Of a DNA stretch of 64,000 nt, positions 25,646-34,629 are shown in pieces; the stretch's first letter is position 1; the number at the start of each line of letters is the position of its first letter. The notes under the pieces were generated by a model. That model was given only the letters and a program-made list of their open reading frames with translations. It did not search any database and was not told where the DNA came from. Origin of the DNA: Megasphaera hominis (GTDB lineage: Bacteria > Bacillota > Negativicutes > Veillonellales > Megasphaeraceae). A program made the position numbers and the translations under genes. The stretch spans positions 1-64,000 of the forward strand of contig NZ_JACOGK010000010.1 in NCBI RefSeq assembly GCF_014269395.1. The letters are read 5' to 3'.

Positions 25646-27368
25646 GGAGGCCGCCTCCTTTCGTCTGTGAGCTTACGATATGGCTGTATACCGGGCACGA
25701 GGCCACCAGGTCTTCATGCCGCCCCAGGCCGGCCATCTTGCCATCGTCCAGGACGAGAATCTGCTCTGCCTGGGCGATGGTACTGACGCGCTGGGCAATG
25801 ATCAGGACGGCACTCCCGGCCACTTCCTTTGCCAAGGCGTGACGCAAGGCGGCATCGGTCTTGAAATCGAGGGCCGAAAAGCTATCGTCAAAGATATAGA
25901 GATCTGCCTTTTTAAGCAGGGCCCGGGCAATGGCCAGACGCTGTTTCTGGCCGCCTGAGAAGTTAGTTCCCCCTTGGGCCACAGGCGCGTCGAGACCGCC
26001 GGGCAAGTCGCGGACGAATCCGGCCTGGGCGACATCCAGGGCATGCCACAGGTCAGCCGGCGTCGCGTCTTCGTTCCCATAGCGCAGGTTGGCTGCAATC
26101 GTACCGGAAAAAAGCCAGGCCTTTTGCGGCACGTAAGCAATGTGCTGACGCAGCTTTTCCTGGCTCAAACGGCGTACATCGACACCGTCTACAGCAATGG
26201 CACCGCCTGTCACGTCGTGGAAGCGCAGGATCAGCTTGGCAATAGTCGACTTGCCGCTGCCGGTACTGCCAATGATGGCGGTCGTCGTGCCGCGGCGCAA
26301 GGCAAAGGTCAGGTCCGACAAGGTTGCCGCTTCAGCGTCGGGAAAGCAGAAGGATACGTTGTCAAAGCGGCACACTGTTTCTGTTCCGGCCAGCACCGGT
26401 ACGGTCGTCACAGCATCGCTGATTTCCGGCGCCTGCTGCAGGACTTCATGAATGCGTCGCAAGCAGACACGGGAGCGTGGCAGGACGATAACTACCATTT
26501 GGGCCATGATGATATAAAAGAGGATGAGCAGGGCATACTCCGTCACGGCTGTAATATCGCCGATGGCCATGCGCCCCAGGCCGACTTGGTTGCTGCCCAG
26601 CCAAAGGATGGAAACGATGCAGGCATTCATGACAAAAATGGCCAAGCTTTCCAAGCCGAAAAAGAGGCTGTTCGCCTTAATAGCAGACAATGCGTAATCT
26701 TCAAAGGTCTTGCGCAGCCGTTTTTCTTCGTACTGCTCCTTATTGAAGGCCCGGATGACGCGGATGCCCGTGACGTTTTCCCTGAGGACCAGGTTGATGC
26801 GGTCCAGGAAGCCTTGCATTTTTTCATAAATGAAGGAGGCCTTGTGCGTAATGATGATGGCCCCGCCTAAGACGATGACCGTGACGCCGATCATGACCAG
26901 ACCCATGGTCCGGTTGATGGCAAAGGACATGATGACACCTAAGGCGCACATGGCCGGTACGGGCAGGATCATCTGGAGGGACCAGATGAAGGCCTGCTGG
27001 ACGACGCTGACGTCACTAAGCGTACGCGTGATCATGGAGCCTGTGCCAATGCGTTCAAAATCACTCGTCGAAAAGGTCAGGGAGTGGTCGTATAAGGCGT
27101 TGCGCAGGTCCCGGCCCAGGAGGGCTGACAGGCGGACGCAAAAATAGCAGGCTAAGAGGGCCGCTGCCGCAGCGACGAGGGCGACGGCAAACATGAGCGC
27201 CCCTTTCTGAAGGACCAGGGCCAGGTTGCCACTGTAGACGCCAATGTTAATCATGTCTGCCACGAGAGTCGGAATATAGAGAGTACCGCCTACGTCGACG
27301 ATGGTAATGACCAGGATGAGAAGGATAAGGCCTTTATAGGGTTTGAGAAATGGAATGAGTGTACGCAT
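25638..27368 (-). CDS. heterodimeric ABC exporter, degenerate half (576 aa)
   Basis: ATG 27368 (MRTLIPFLKPYKG) has AAAGGAA in front; the longer frame to 27428 has no such site. Six membrane segments are followed by a nucleotide-binding domain with Walker A GSTGSGKST, signature NFSGGQKQRL and Walker B LYIFDDSFSALD. The residue after Walker B is Asp, not Glu, and the H-loop region reads AQRVS, not AHRVS. Its own ATP site should therefore be weak. This is the usual asymmetry of heterodimeric exporters, complementing the partner at 23792. It lies 13 nt after marR. Confidence 0.88.
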   Translation of the reverse strand: MRTLIPFLKPYKGLILLILVITIVDVGGTLYIPTLVADMINIGVYSGNLALVLQKGALMFAVALVAAAAALLACYFCVRLSALLGRDLRNALYDHSLTFSTSDFERIGTGSMITRTLSDVSVVQQAFIWSLQMILPVPAMCALGVIMSFAINRTMGLVMIGVTVIVLGGAIIITHKASFIYEKMQGFLDRINLVLRENVTGIRVIRAFNKEQYEEKRLRKTFEDYALSAIKANSLFFGLESLAIFVMNACIVSILWLGSNQVGLGRMAIGDITAVTEYALLILFYIIMAQMVVIVLPRSRVCLRRIHEVLQQAPEISDAVTTVPVLAGTETVCRFDNVSFCFPDAEAATLSDLTFALRRGTTTAIIGSTGSGKSTIAKLILRFHDVTGGAIAVDGVDVRRLSQEKLRQHIAYVPQKAWLFSGTIAANLRYGNEDATPADLWHALDVAQAGFVRDLPGGLDAPVAQGGTNFSGGQKQRLAIARALLKKADLYIFDDSFSALDFKTDAALRHALAKEVAGSAVLIIAQRVSTIAQAEQILVLDDGKMAGLGRHEDLVASCPVYSHIVSSQTKGGGLHG

Positions 27369-27381
27369 ACTGGTTCCTTTC

Positions 27382-27852
27382 TTAGGACTTATCGAGAACC
27401 TTCTGAGAGGCGGCAATCTGCTCTGCAAAGGCGGCCTTCAGGCGGCCATTGAAGTATACCAGGGCTTCGATAAATTCCGGTGAATAGACGGCTACCGTTT
27501 CGGCCAGGGCCTTGTTCTCTGCTTCATAAATGGGAGCCAGCACAGCATGGGCGTAGGCCTCGCCGGCTGCCGTAAGGTGGATGCTCATTTCCCGCCGCTT
27601 GCCCGGAATAGGCGTCAGCGTCAAATAGCCCTTGGCTTCGGCCTGCTTGATCGTCGAATTGAGGGTCGATTTGGGAAAGCCCCACTGCGCGCAGATTTCC
27701 CGCTGCGAATGGGCTTCGCCGTTGTCGAGGGCATAGAGAAGCCACAAGAGGGACTTGCCCAGCCCCATTTTGGCTACGTCTGTGTAGTAGATTTCATCGA
27801 TATTGTTAAGAGCCATGCTCAGCTTGCGCATAATGGCGCGTATATCTTCCAT
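27382..27852 (-). CDS. MarR-family transcriptional regulator (156 aa)
   Basis: Start ATG 27852 (MEDIRAIMRKLSMALNN) follows AAGGAGTG. A winged helix-turn-helix (about 45-105) has HSQREICAQWGFPKSTLNSTIKQAEAKG as its recognition region and GKRREMSIHLTAAG as the wing. Helices at both ends form the dimer interface. First gene of the operon with the ABC exporter. The promoter is spanned by a perfect inverted repeat, so autorepression relieved by a ligand is the likely mode. Confidence 0.85.
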   Translation of the reverse strand: MEDIRAIMRKLSMALNNIDEIYYTDVAKMGLGKSLLWLLYALDNGEAHSQREICAQWGFPKSTLNSTIKQAEAKGYLTLTPIPGKRREMSIHLTAAGEAYAHAVLAPIYEAENKALAETVAVYSPEFIEALVYFNGRLKAAFAEQIAASQKVLDKS

Positions 27853-27865
27853 CGTATCACTCCTT

Positions 27866-27921
27866 AAAAATCCGAAATCGTACATTAATACATCCCTAGT
27901 ATAGTACGATTTCGGATTTTT
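27866..27921. promoter_or_regulatory. perfect 18-bp inverted repeat, probable MarR operator
   Basis: Arms AAAAATCCGAAATCGTAC (27866-27883) and its exact complement (27904-27921) are 20 nt apart. The upstream arm fills the -35/-10 spacer. The downstream arm touches the marR ribosome site. Each arm could bind one dimer, or the transcript arm could hide the ribosome site. Confidence 0.7.
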
Positions 27922-27926
27922 AGCAA
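27898..27926 (-). promoter_or_regulatory. promoter of the marR-ABC operon
   Basis: The minus strand reads TTGCTA (27921-27926), a 17-nt spacer made of the operator arm, and TATACT (27898-27903). Confidence 0.7.
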
Positions 27927-27936
27927 GAAGAAAATA

Positions 27937-27975
27937 AAAAGACGCCAGCGTGCGTCAGGCGCGCTAGCGTCTTTT
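27937..27975 (-). terminator. terminator after the methyltransferase gene
   Basis: AAAAGACGC.AGCG / CGCT.GCGTCTTTT hairpin, 26 nt past the stop at 28001. Confidence 0.8.
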
Positions 27976-28000
27976 GTATGCAATTGGATGAATCTGCCTA

Positions 28001-29128
28001 TTAGGCGTCAGGCCAAACCTTTTCGGCTGTTCTCTTAATGAGACGCAGTTTGTCCCACTGCTGTTCTGCCGTCATTTCGTTGCCTTCTTCTGTCGAAGCA
28101 AAACCGCACTGCGGGCTCAGGCAAAGCTGGTCCTTTGGTACATACTGCGAGGCTTCTTCAATACGGGCGATGAGGTCGCTTTCCTTTTCAAGCTGCGGGA
28201 ACTTGCTCGTGACCAGGCCGAGGACGACCTTCTGGTTCTGGATGAAGCGCAGCGGTGCAAAGCCACCGGCGCGGTCCGAGTCGTATTCAAGGAAGAAGCC
28301 GTCGACGTGGCAGCCACCAAAGAGGATTTCTGCTACCGGTTCATAGCCACCGGACGAGAACCACGTAGAGCGGAAGTTGCCGCGGCAAATGTGCATAGTC
28401 ACGGTCATATCAGCCGGTTTATCAGCGATGGCGTAGTTAATGACTTTGACGTATTCCCGGGCAATGCGGTCCAGGTCGAAGCCACGGGCTGCATAGGCCT
28501 GGCGTTTTTCTTCGTCACAAAATTCCCCCCACGACGTGTCGTCGAGCTGGAGATAGCGGCAGCCTGAATCATAGAAGGCATGGACGGCCTTGCGATAGGC
28601 TTTGGCAATGTCTTCAAAGAGGACGGCTTCGTCTTCATAGCGCGGAATGGGCTGGTATTCCTCAGCGCGGACACAGCAAATGAGATGCAGCATAGACGGC
28701 GATGGGATAGTAAATTTGGCTACGGCCCGGTCTCCGGCTGCGGCTTTGACAAAGGCAAAGTCCTTGAGGAACGGGTGGTCACCAAAATCTACTTTATCTG
28801 TAATTTGCAGCGTTGCTGCCTTAGGCTGATGGCCTTTAAAGGCGACAGACCAGTGTTCGGCTTTGATGTGCTCTACCCCTTCGAGCTGTTCCAAAAAATC
28901 GAGGTGCCAGTAGCTGCGGCGGAATTCCCCGTCCGTCACGGCTTTGAGGCCAATTTCTATTTCTTTATCGATCAGCTTCGTAATTTCTTCGTCTTCAATC
29001 TGACGCAGACCGGCTGGGTCCAGTGTGCCTGCCGTTGCTGCCTGGCGTGCTTCTTTGATGCGGTCTGTCCGTAAAAAGCTGCCGACCACGTCATAACGGA
29101 ACGGGCCTTTTTTGGTTTCTGTTGTCAT
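28001..29128 (-). CDS. cobalamin-independent methionine synthase-like methyltransferase, YxjG/YxjH type (375 aa)
   Basis: Corresponds to the C-terminal catalytic half of MetE alone, as in the YxjG/YxjH group. Visible motifs are VVGSFLRT, VTDGEFRRSYWHLDF, YLQLDDTSW, MHICRGN and SPQCGFAST. The His/Cys of HIC, a glutamate and the Cys of SPQCGF are expected zinc ligands that activate the thiol of homocysteine. Without the N-terminal half the methyl donor is uncertain and may not be polyglutamyl folate. Monocistronic, with a consensus promoter, AAGGGGG ribosome site and terminator. No SAM riboswitch or T-box motif was seen in the leader of about 50 nt. Confidence 0.85.
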   Translation of the reverse strand: MTTETKKGPFRYDVVGSFLRTDRIKEARQAATAGTLDPAGLRQIEDEEITKLIDKEIEIGLKAVTDGEFRRSYWHLDFLEQLEGVEHIKAEHWSVAFKGHQPKAATLQITDKVDFGDHPFLKDFAFVKAAAGDRAVAKFTIPSPSMLHLICCVRAEEYQPIPRYEDEAVLFEDIAKAYRKAVHAFYDSGCRYLQLDDTSWGEFCDEEKRQAYAARGFDLDRIAREYVKVINYAIADKPADMTVTMHICRGNFRSTWFSSGGYEPVAEILFGGCHVDGFFLEYDSDRAGGFAPLRFIQNQKVVLGLVTSKFPQLEKESDLIARIEEASQYVPKDQLCLSPQCGFASTEEGNEMTAEQQWDKLRLIKRTAEKVWPDA

Positions 29129-29179
29129 CTGATATATCCCCCTTTGCTACGAGCTATATTTATTAATAATTACTATTTT

Positions 29180-29208
29180 ATCATACTTGTTTTCATTATT
29201 CTTGTCAA
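29180..29208 (-). promoter_or_regulatory. promoter of the methyltransferase gene
   Basis: The minus strand reads TTGACA (29203-29208), a 17-nt spacer and TATGAT (29180-29185). Confidence 0.8.
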
Positions 29209-29244
29209 TACAGCCCTGCTATTCACCTAGAGAATAGAGACGTA

Positions 29245-30471
29245 TCATGCCCGCGTGGCCAGGACAGACAGGGATTCCAAAAGGACGTTGGCGCCACGGC
29301 ACACGTCTTCGTCTGGCGTGTATTCATCCGGGCTATGGCTGATACCGCCAATGCTGGGGACAAAAATCATGGCCGTCGGGCAAATGCGGGCCATCATTTG
29401 CGCGTCCTGGCCGGCACCGGAGACGAGGCGCCGCGACGAATAGCCCCGTTTTTGCGCTGCATCTTCGACGAGCTGGATCAGGCGGTCGTCGAAATGGACC
29501 GGATCAAAAGCGGTCATGTGCTCCACGCTGATCTGCACGTGGTCCGTTTGGTGCAGGCCTGTATAGAACTCATCGAGAGCCTGTTCGACAGCAGCGAGCT
29601 TGTCTGCGTCAGGATGACGCAGGTCGATCGTAAAGACAGCCTCTCTGGGAATGACGTTGACGGCATTCGGTTTAAGTGCCAGCGTACCGATGGTAGCGAC
29701 GCCGCCGTAGGTTTCGGCCAGCGTGCGGGCGTAAACGTTGACCTTAGCAGCTGCCAGGCCTGCATCATGACGCAGGCTGATCGGCGTCGTACCGGCATGA
29801 TTAGCCTTACCTTCTATGGTGACACGCTGCCAGTGGAGGCCTTGAATGCCTTCGACAATACCGATTTGGATGCCGGCAGCGTCGAGGACCGGGCCCTGTT
29901 CGATGTGGAGCTCCAAAAAGGCATAGGGCCTGATGGCCGTCGCCTCTGCCGTTCCCAAATAGCCAATGCGGGCCAGTTCGTCACCTAATCGCAGGCCATC
30001 TTTATCGATGCAGGCATAGACCTGGGCCGGCGTAATGCCACCGGCAAAGGCGAGAGACCCGGCCAGGTCCGGCTGGAAGCGGACGCCTTCTTCATTCATG
30101 AAGACTGTGACGCCCAGGGGACGGCGTGGCCGGGAGCCCTGTTCCTGTAAGGTCTGAATCACTTCGAGACCAGCCAGGACGCCCAGGCAGCCGTCGTAAG
30201 GGCCGGCGTGGATGACCGTGTCAATGTGGGAGCCCGTAAGAACCGGTGCCTGGTCCTTATTCTCCTCCGTTTCCCAAAGGCCGGTTATGTTGCCTACTTG
30301 GTCGATGACGATGCGAAGCTGGAGCTCGCGCATCCACGCCAGGACCAGGTCGCGTCCTTCCTTATCGGCATCAGAAAGAGCCAGACGCGTGCGGCTCGCC
30401 GGGCCATCGTGGCCGATGGTTCCCAGCTTTTGTATATGGCTCAAGAGCCGTTGTCCGTTGATCTGTAGCAT
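29245..30471 (-). CDS. M20-family N-carbamoyl-L-amino acid hydrolase / allantoate-type amidase (408 aa)
   Basis: Start ATG 30471 (MLQINGQRLLSHIQ) follows GGGAG. The zinc-dependent hydantoinase/carbamoylase fold shows GSHIDTVIHAGPYDGCLGVLAG (metal His/Asp), MNEEGVRF (catalytic Glu pair), ELHIEQGPVLD, NHAGTTP in the dimerisation domain, SGAGQDAQ and GGISHSPDEYT. It cleaves an N-carbamoyl amino acid or a ureido acid such as allantoate; which one cannot be told by eye. It follows the rib terminator by 36 nt with no strong promoter seen, so it may depend partly on read-through. Confidence 0.85.
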   Translation of the reverse strand: MLQINGQRLLSHIQKLGTIGHDGPASRTRLALSDADKEGRDLVLAWMRELQLRIVIDQVGNITGLWETEENKDQAPVLTGSHIDTVIHAGPYDGCLGVLAGLEVIQTLQEQGSRPRRPLGVTVFMNEEGVRFQPDLAGSLAFAGGITPAQVYACIDKDGLRLGDELARIGYLGTAEATAIRPYAFLELHIEQGPVLDAAGIQIGIVEGIQGLHWQRVTIEGKANHAGTTPISLRHDAGLAAAKVNVYARTLAETYGGVATIGTLALKPNAVNVIPREAVFTIDLRHPDADKLAAVEQALDEFYTGLHQTDHVQISVEHMTAFDPVHFDDRLIQLVEDAAQKRGYSSRRLVSGAGQDAQMMARICPTAMIFVPSIGGISHSPDEYTPDEDVCRGANVLLESLSVLATRA

Positions 30472-30506
30472 AGGTATATTCTCCCGTGTTCGTAATAATT
30501 TAAAAA

Positions 30507-30531
30507 AAACGCGGCACAATGGCCGCGTTTT
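30507..30531 (-). terminator. terminator of the rib operon
   Basis: AAACGCGGC / GCCGCGTTT stem with a 6-nt loop and T-run, 10 nt past the ribH stop. Confidence 0.85.
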
Positions 30532-30540
30532 ATGAAATTC

Positions 30541-31005
30541 TTAGAGTTCGCGAATAAGGTTGACCATTTCGATAGCGCTCGTAGCCACGTCAAAGCCTTT
30601 GTTGCCGGCTTTTGTGCCTGCCCGTTCGATGGCCTGTTCGATGTTTTCCGTCGTAATGATACCGAAGAGAACAGGAATACCGGATTTTAAGCTGACCTGG
30701 GCTACGCCCTTAGCAGCTTCGTTGCAAACGAGATCGTAGTGGCTCGTAGCACCGCGGATGACTGCACCGAGGCAGATTACAGCGTCGTATTTTTTTGATT
30801 CAGCCATTTTCTGGGCGATCAAGGGGATTTCGAAGGAGCCCGGAACCCATGCCGTCGTAATGTCTTCTTCGGCTACGCCATGACGTTTCAAGGCGTCGTA
30901 TGCACCGCCTAAGAGACGGCTGCAGATGAATTCGTTGAAACGGGCGACAACGATGCCGACCTTTATACCAGAACCTATTAAATTGCCTTCTTTAATTTGT
31001 ACCAT
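30541..31005 (-). CDS. ribH: 6,7-dimethyl-8-ribityllumazine synthase
   Basis: Joins 5-amino-6-ribitylaminouracil with dihydroxybutanone phosphate to give lumazine, the penultimate riboflavin step. At 154 aa it is the usual length. Motifs are [35 protein letters not shown] (catalytic His) and [15 protein letters not shown]. It likely forms a 60-mer or pentamer. Last gene of ribD-ribE-ribH, 29 nt after ribE. Confidence 0.95.
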   Translation of the reverse strand: MVQIKEGNLIGSGIKVGIVVARFNEFICSRLLGGAYDALKRHGVAEEDITTAWVPGSFEIPLIAQKMAESKKYDAVICLGAVIRGATSHYDLVCNEAAKGVAQVSLKSGIPVLFGIITTENIEQAIERAGTKAGNKGFDVATSAIEMVNLIREL

Positions 31006-31034
31006 AATGACACTCTCCTTATCGTATTAGGGAT

Positions 31035-31676
31035 TTAAAATCCGTTTTCCAGCAGTTTTTCCAGCGTCAGGGTGCTCCCCTGATGACTATAGCCTACTGT
31101 AAAATTGTGTATATATTTTCCTATCACATCTGTTTCCAGATTGACAATGGAACCGGGGTGTTTAGTCAGCAGTGTCGTATTCGACATAGTGTGCGGAATG
31201 ATGGACACCGTGAACTGCGACGGGCCGACAGAAGCGACGGTCAGGCTGATGCCGTCAATAGCAATGGAGCCTTTTTCGACGATGAACGGCGCCATAGCGC
31301 TGGGAATACCGACGGTAATGAGGCGGGCAATGCCGTCGTTGGCAATGCGCGTAATATGGCCTGTGCCGTCAATATGGCCGCTGACGATGTGGCCGCCCAG
31401 GCGGGAGCCTACGGCTACGGCCCGTTCCAGGTTGACCTGGGAGCCTGTCGAGACTTCGCTCAAGGATGAGCGGTTCATCGTTTCGTGCATGACATCAGCC
31501 GTAAAGGCCTTGTCTGTCAGGGATGTAACAGTAAGGCAGACGCCGTTAACGGCAATACTGTCGCCGATCTGCGTGCCTTCCAGTACTTTTTCTGCCTGAA
31601 TCGTCAGGCGGATGGAATCGGGCCGGCGATCCATAGCGCCGATGGTGCCCAGTTCCTCAATGATGCCAGTGAACAT
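31035..31676 (-). CDS. ribE: riboflavin synthase, alpha subunit
   Basis: Dismutates two lumazines to riboflavin and the pyrimidine. ATG 31676 (MFTGIIEELGTI) is chosen for the upstream AGGGAGGG. It has two lumazine-binding repeats: MFTGIIEELG..IAVNGVCLTV and GGHIVSGHIDGTG..IAIDGISLTVASV. The 214-aa length is normal. The start lies inside the 3' end of ribD (20-nt overlap), which indicates translational coupling. Confidence 0.95.
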   Translation of the reverse strand: MFTGIIEELGTIGAMDRRPDSIRLTIQAEKVLEGTQIGDSIAVNGVCLTVTSLTDKAFTADVMHETMNRSSLSEVSTGSQVNLERAVAVGSRLGGHIVSGHIDGTGHITRIANDGIARLITVGIPSAMAPFIVEKGSIAIDGISLTVASVGPSQFTVSIIPHTMSNTTLLTKHPGSIVNLETDVIGKYIHNFTVGYSHQGSTLTLEKLLENGF

Positions 31677-32793
31677 ATGCACCCTCCCTTTGTGTATTAT
31701 AAGCTGTAATCAGGATGTTGCCATCGTGGAGCTCGACCGAGTCATACGCCAGTGGCATGCATTCGCCCAGCTCATCTACGCCGACGCCGCCTACAGAGGG
31801 CAAGGCACCGGTGCCGCCGATAACCTTATTGCCCAGGAAAGCATAGATCTTATCGACGAGCTTGTGGTCGAAGAAGCTGCCCTGAACGGTACTACCGCCC
31901 TCGACGAGAATGCTGCGAATGTTTTCCTGCCAAAGGAGCTCGAGCATTTGCGGCAAATCGATGTGGCCGTCACTGCCCAAGGGCGCCAGGATGACGCGGG
32001 CTCCCATATCCTTGAGACGGCGCATCTTGTCTGTATCACAAAGAGTCGTCGTGACGATGATGGTAGGTGACGTCTTATCCGTCAGGACCAATGCCGTTTC
32101 GGGAATGCGGCCGTACGTATCGAGGACAATGCGTACAGGCTGGTGCGGCGCGTCGTAGGCTTCCCGTTCGATACGGCACGTAAGGAGCGGGTTATCCGTG
32201 ATGATCGTGTTGATGCCGACGAGGATGCCGTCGTAAATGGAGCGCAGATAATGGCCCTTGCTGCGGGCCCAGTCGTTCGTAATCCACTGGGACTTGCCCG
32301 TCCGCGAGGCAATACGGCCGTCCAGGCTTTGGGCCAGTTTGGCCGTAATGAAGGGCTTTTCGACCATCATATTTTTGATAAATACTTCGTTCAGGCGGGC
32401 CGCTTCCTTCGAGAGGAGCCCTACTTCCACGGGAATACCGGCCTGGCGCAGAATGGCTGCCCCCTTGCCGGCTACGAGCGGGTTCGGGTCAAGCATGGCC
32501 ATGACGACCTTGCCGACCTTGCGTTCGACAAGTGTCCGCGCACACGGTGGTGTACGGCCATAATGGGCACACGGTTCGAGCGTTACATAGACCGTAGCGC
32601 CTTCAGCCTTGTCCCCTGCTTCGCGCAAGGCCCATACTTCGGCATGGGGCGTACCGGCCTTACGGTGATAACCACGGCCGACGATTTCACCGTCCTTGAC
32701 GATGACACAGCCGACGGCCGGATTGGGCGCGGTGTAGCCTAAGGCCAGCCGGGCCAGTGAAAGGGCTTCCCGCATATAATCAATGGGTTTCAC
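31657..32793 (-). CDS. ribD: bifunctional pyrimidine deaminase / reductase
   Basis: Two-step enzyme of riboflavin synthesis. The N-terminal deaminase (1-145) has zinc motifs HAEVWAL and PCAHYGRTPPC. The C-terminal NADPH reductase (about 146-365) has KLAQSLDGRIA, GINTIITDNPLLTCR and VEGGSTVQGSF. Start is GTG 32793, chosen because AAGGAAGGAAG is well placed. First gene behind the FMN riboswitch. ribBA, normally in this operon in Firmicutes, is absent here. Confidence 0.95.
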   Translation of the reverse strand: MKPIDYMREALSLARLALGYTAPNPAVGCVIVKDGEIVGRGYHRKAGTPHAEVWALREAGDKAEGATVYVTLEPCAHYGRTPPCARTLVERKVGKVVMAMLDPNPLVAGKGAAILRQAGIPVEVGLLSKEAARLNEVFIKNMMVEKPFITAKLAQSLDGRIASRTGKSQWITNDWARSKGHYLRSIYDGILVGINTIITDNPLLTCRIEREAYDAPHQPVRIVLDTYGRIPETALVLTDKTSPTIIVTTTLCDTDKMRRLKDMGARVILAPLGSDGHIDLPQMLELLWQENIRSILVEGGSTVQGSFFDHKLVDKIYAFLGNKVIGGTGALPSVGGVGVDELGECMPLAYDSVELHDGNILITAYNTQREGAYVHWHH

Positions 32794-32832
32794 GTTCTTC
32801 CTTCCTTTCCGTTTTTTTTCTTATTGAATAAG

Positions 32833-32872
32833 AAAAAGGCTATGGGCAACAGTACATGCCAATAGCCTTTTT
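32833..32872 (-). terminator. riboswitch-controlled terminator before ribD
   Basis: AAAAAGGCTAT.GGCA / TGCC.ATAGCCTTTTT hairpin with T-run, between the FMN aptamer and ribD. With FMN bound, transcription should stop here. Confidence 0.85.
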
Positions 32873-32893
32873 GAGCACAGTAAACAAAGGTAC

Positions 32894-33024
32894 TTGTCTT
32901 TTCCCATCCAGACTTTACTGTCGGTACCGAAATCGCATCGGTTCAACCCCCGCGAGGGTTAGCGGACTTTACCGCCGGTCAGGAATTGAAAGCCTACACC
33001 TTCTCACCTTGCCCCAAAGACTAT
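32894..33024 (-). promoter_or_regulatory. FMN riboswitch (RFN element)
   Basis: The minus strand carries the conserved blocks of the RFN aptamer: GGGGCAAGGTGAGA, TTCCTGACCGGCGGTAAAGTC, CCCTCGCGGGGG, CGATTTCGGTACCGACAGTAAAGTC and GGATGGGAAAAGA. It senses FMN and represses ribDEH through the downstream terminator. Confidence 0.95.
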
Positions 33025-33056
33025 CTTTATGTATGTATTCATTTTTTACATTGTTA

Positions 33057-33085
33057 ATTGTATCACAAGGACGGAATGATGACAA
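33057..33085 (-). promoter_or_regulatory. promoter of the rib operon
   Basis: The minus strand reads TTGTCA (33080-33085), a 17-nt spacer and TACAAT (33057-33062), about 30 nt ahead of the FMN aptamer and just past the rpe stop. Confidence 0.7.
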
Positions 33086-33097
33086 GTCATCAGAAGG

Positions 33098-33735
<638 letters not shown>

Positions 33736-33742
<7 letters not shown>

Positions 33743-34602
33743 GAGTTTCGTTTCCTTTCTAAAATGGAGTCGAGTACTTTGCAGTACGAGTCGTACCGTT
33801 CCTGCTGGATTTTCCCCTCTGCCAGGGCTGCTTTGACACTGCAGTCCGGTTCACTGCGATGCAGGCACGAGGAAAAGCGGCAGCCGCCGCTGTAGGCCAG
33901 CATATCCGGGAAAAGGCGCAGGAGCTCACGCGGCTCGAGCTGTTCGAATTCGAGGGCACTGAAGCCCGGCGTATCGACGACGTACGTACCTTCATCGAGG
34001 AGCATGATTTCCGAATGGCGCGTCGTATGACGGCCGCGGCCGATCTTTTCACTCACCCGGCCGACCGTCAGGGGACGGCCGAGAATCCGGGCCAAGAGGC
34101 TCGATTTGCCGACACCGGACGGGCCGCCGAAGGCGGTCATCTGCCCAGGCAGGAGGTCCTTGATGACGTCAATGCCGTCGCCCGTGGCAGCCGAAACGAG
34201 ATACACATCGTAGCCGCATTTGGCATAGAAATCGCGGTACTCTTCGGCACGGTCACGGTTGAGGTCGCACTTGTTGAAGCAGACTTTAGGATGGATACCG
34301 GCGTATTCGCAGGTCATGAGCATCTGGTCGAGGAGGAAATAGTTCGGATCCGGTGACTGGGCGGCCATGATGATAAACATCTGGTCGATATTGGCTATGG
34401 CCGGCCGTCGCAAAGCATTGCGCCGTGGCAAGAGGCCTTCAATAACGCCCTTGTTGTCACCCAGCTCCGTAATTTCCAGCTCGTCGCCGACGAGAATCTT
34501 CGTCTTCAGTTTGCCCCGGCGGCGGCATTCCGTCAAGTCTGCCGCGCCTGTATCTACGTAATAAAATCCGTTGTAGTTCTTGATTACCCTGCCTTTTGTC
34601 AT
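33736..34602 (-). CDS. rsgA: ribosome small subunit-dependent GTPase A
   Basis: Circularly permuted GTPase that helps 30S subunit maturation. An N-terminal OB-fold (1-65) is followed by G4 FNKCDL, G5 VSAATGDGI, G1 GPSGVGKSS and G3 DTPGF. A C-terminal zinc knuckle has C-x-x-x-x-C..H..C (CRFSSCLHRSEPDC). At 288 aa it is typical. It lies 27 nt after pknB in the same operon, with AGGAGG just before ATG. Confidence 0.95.
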
Positions 34603-34629
34603 GTTCCTCCTGTGCGCCTCTCTAGGGCG

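Noticed and set aside
1-30000. Prophage or integrative element
   Set aside because: There is no integrase, phage structural gene, att repeat or tRNA-linked junction. The only mobile signal is the IS3 end.
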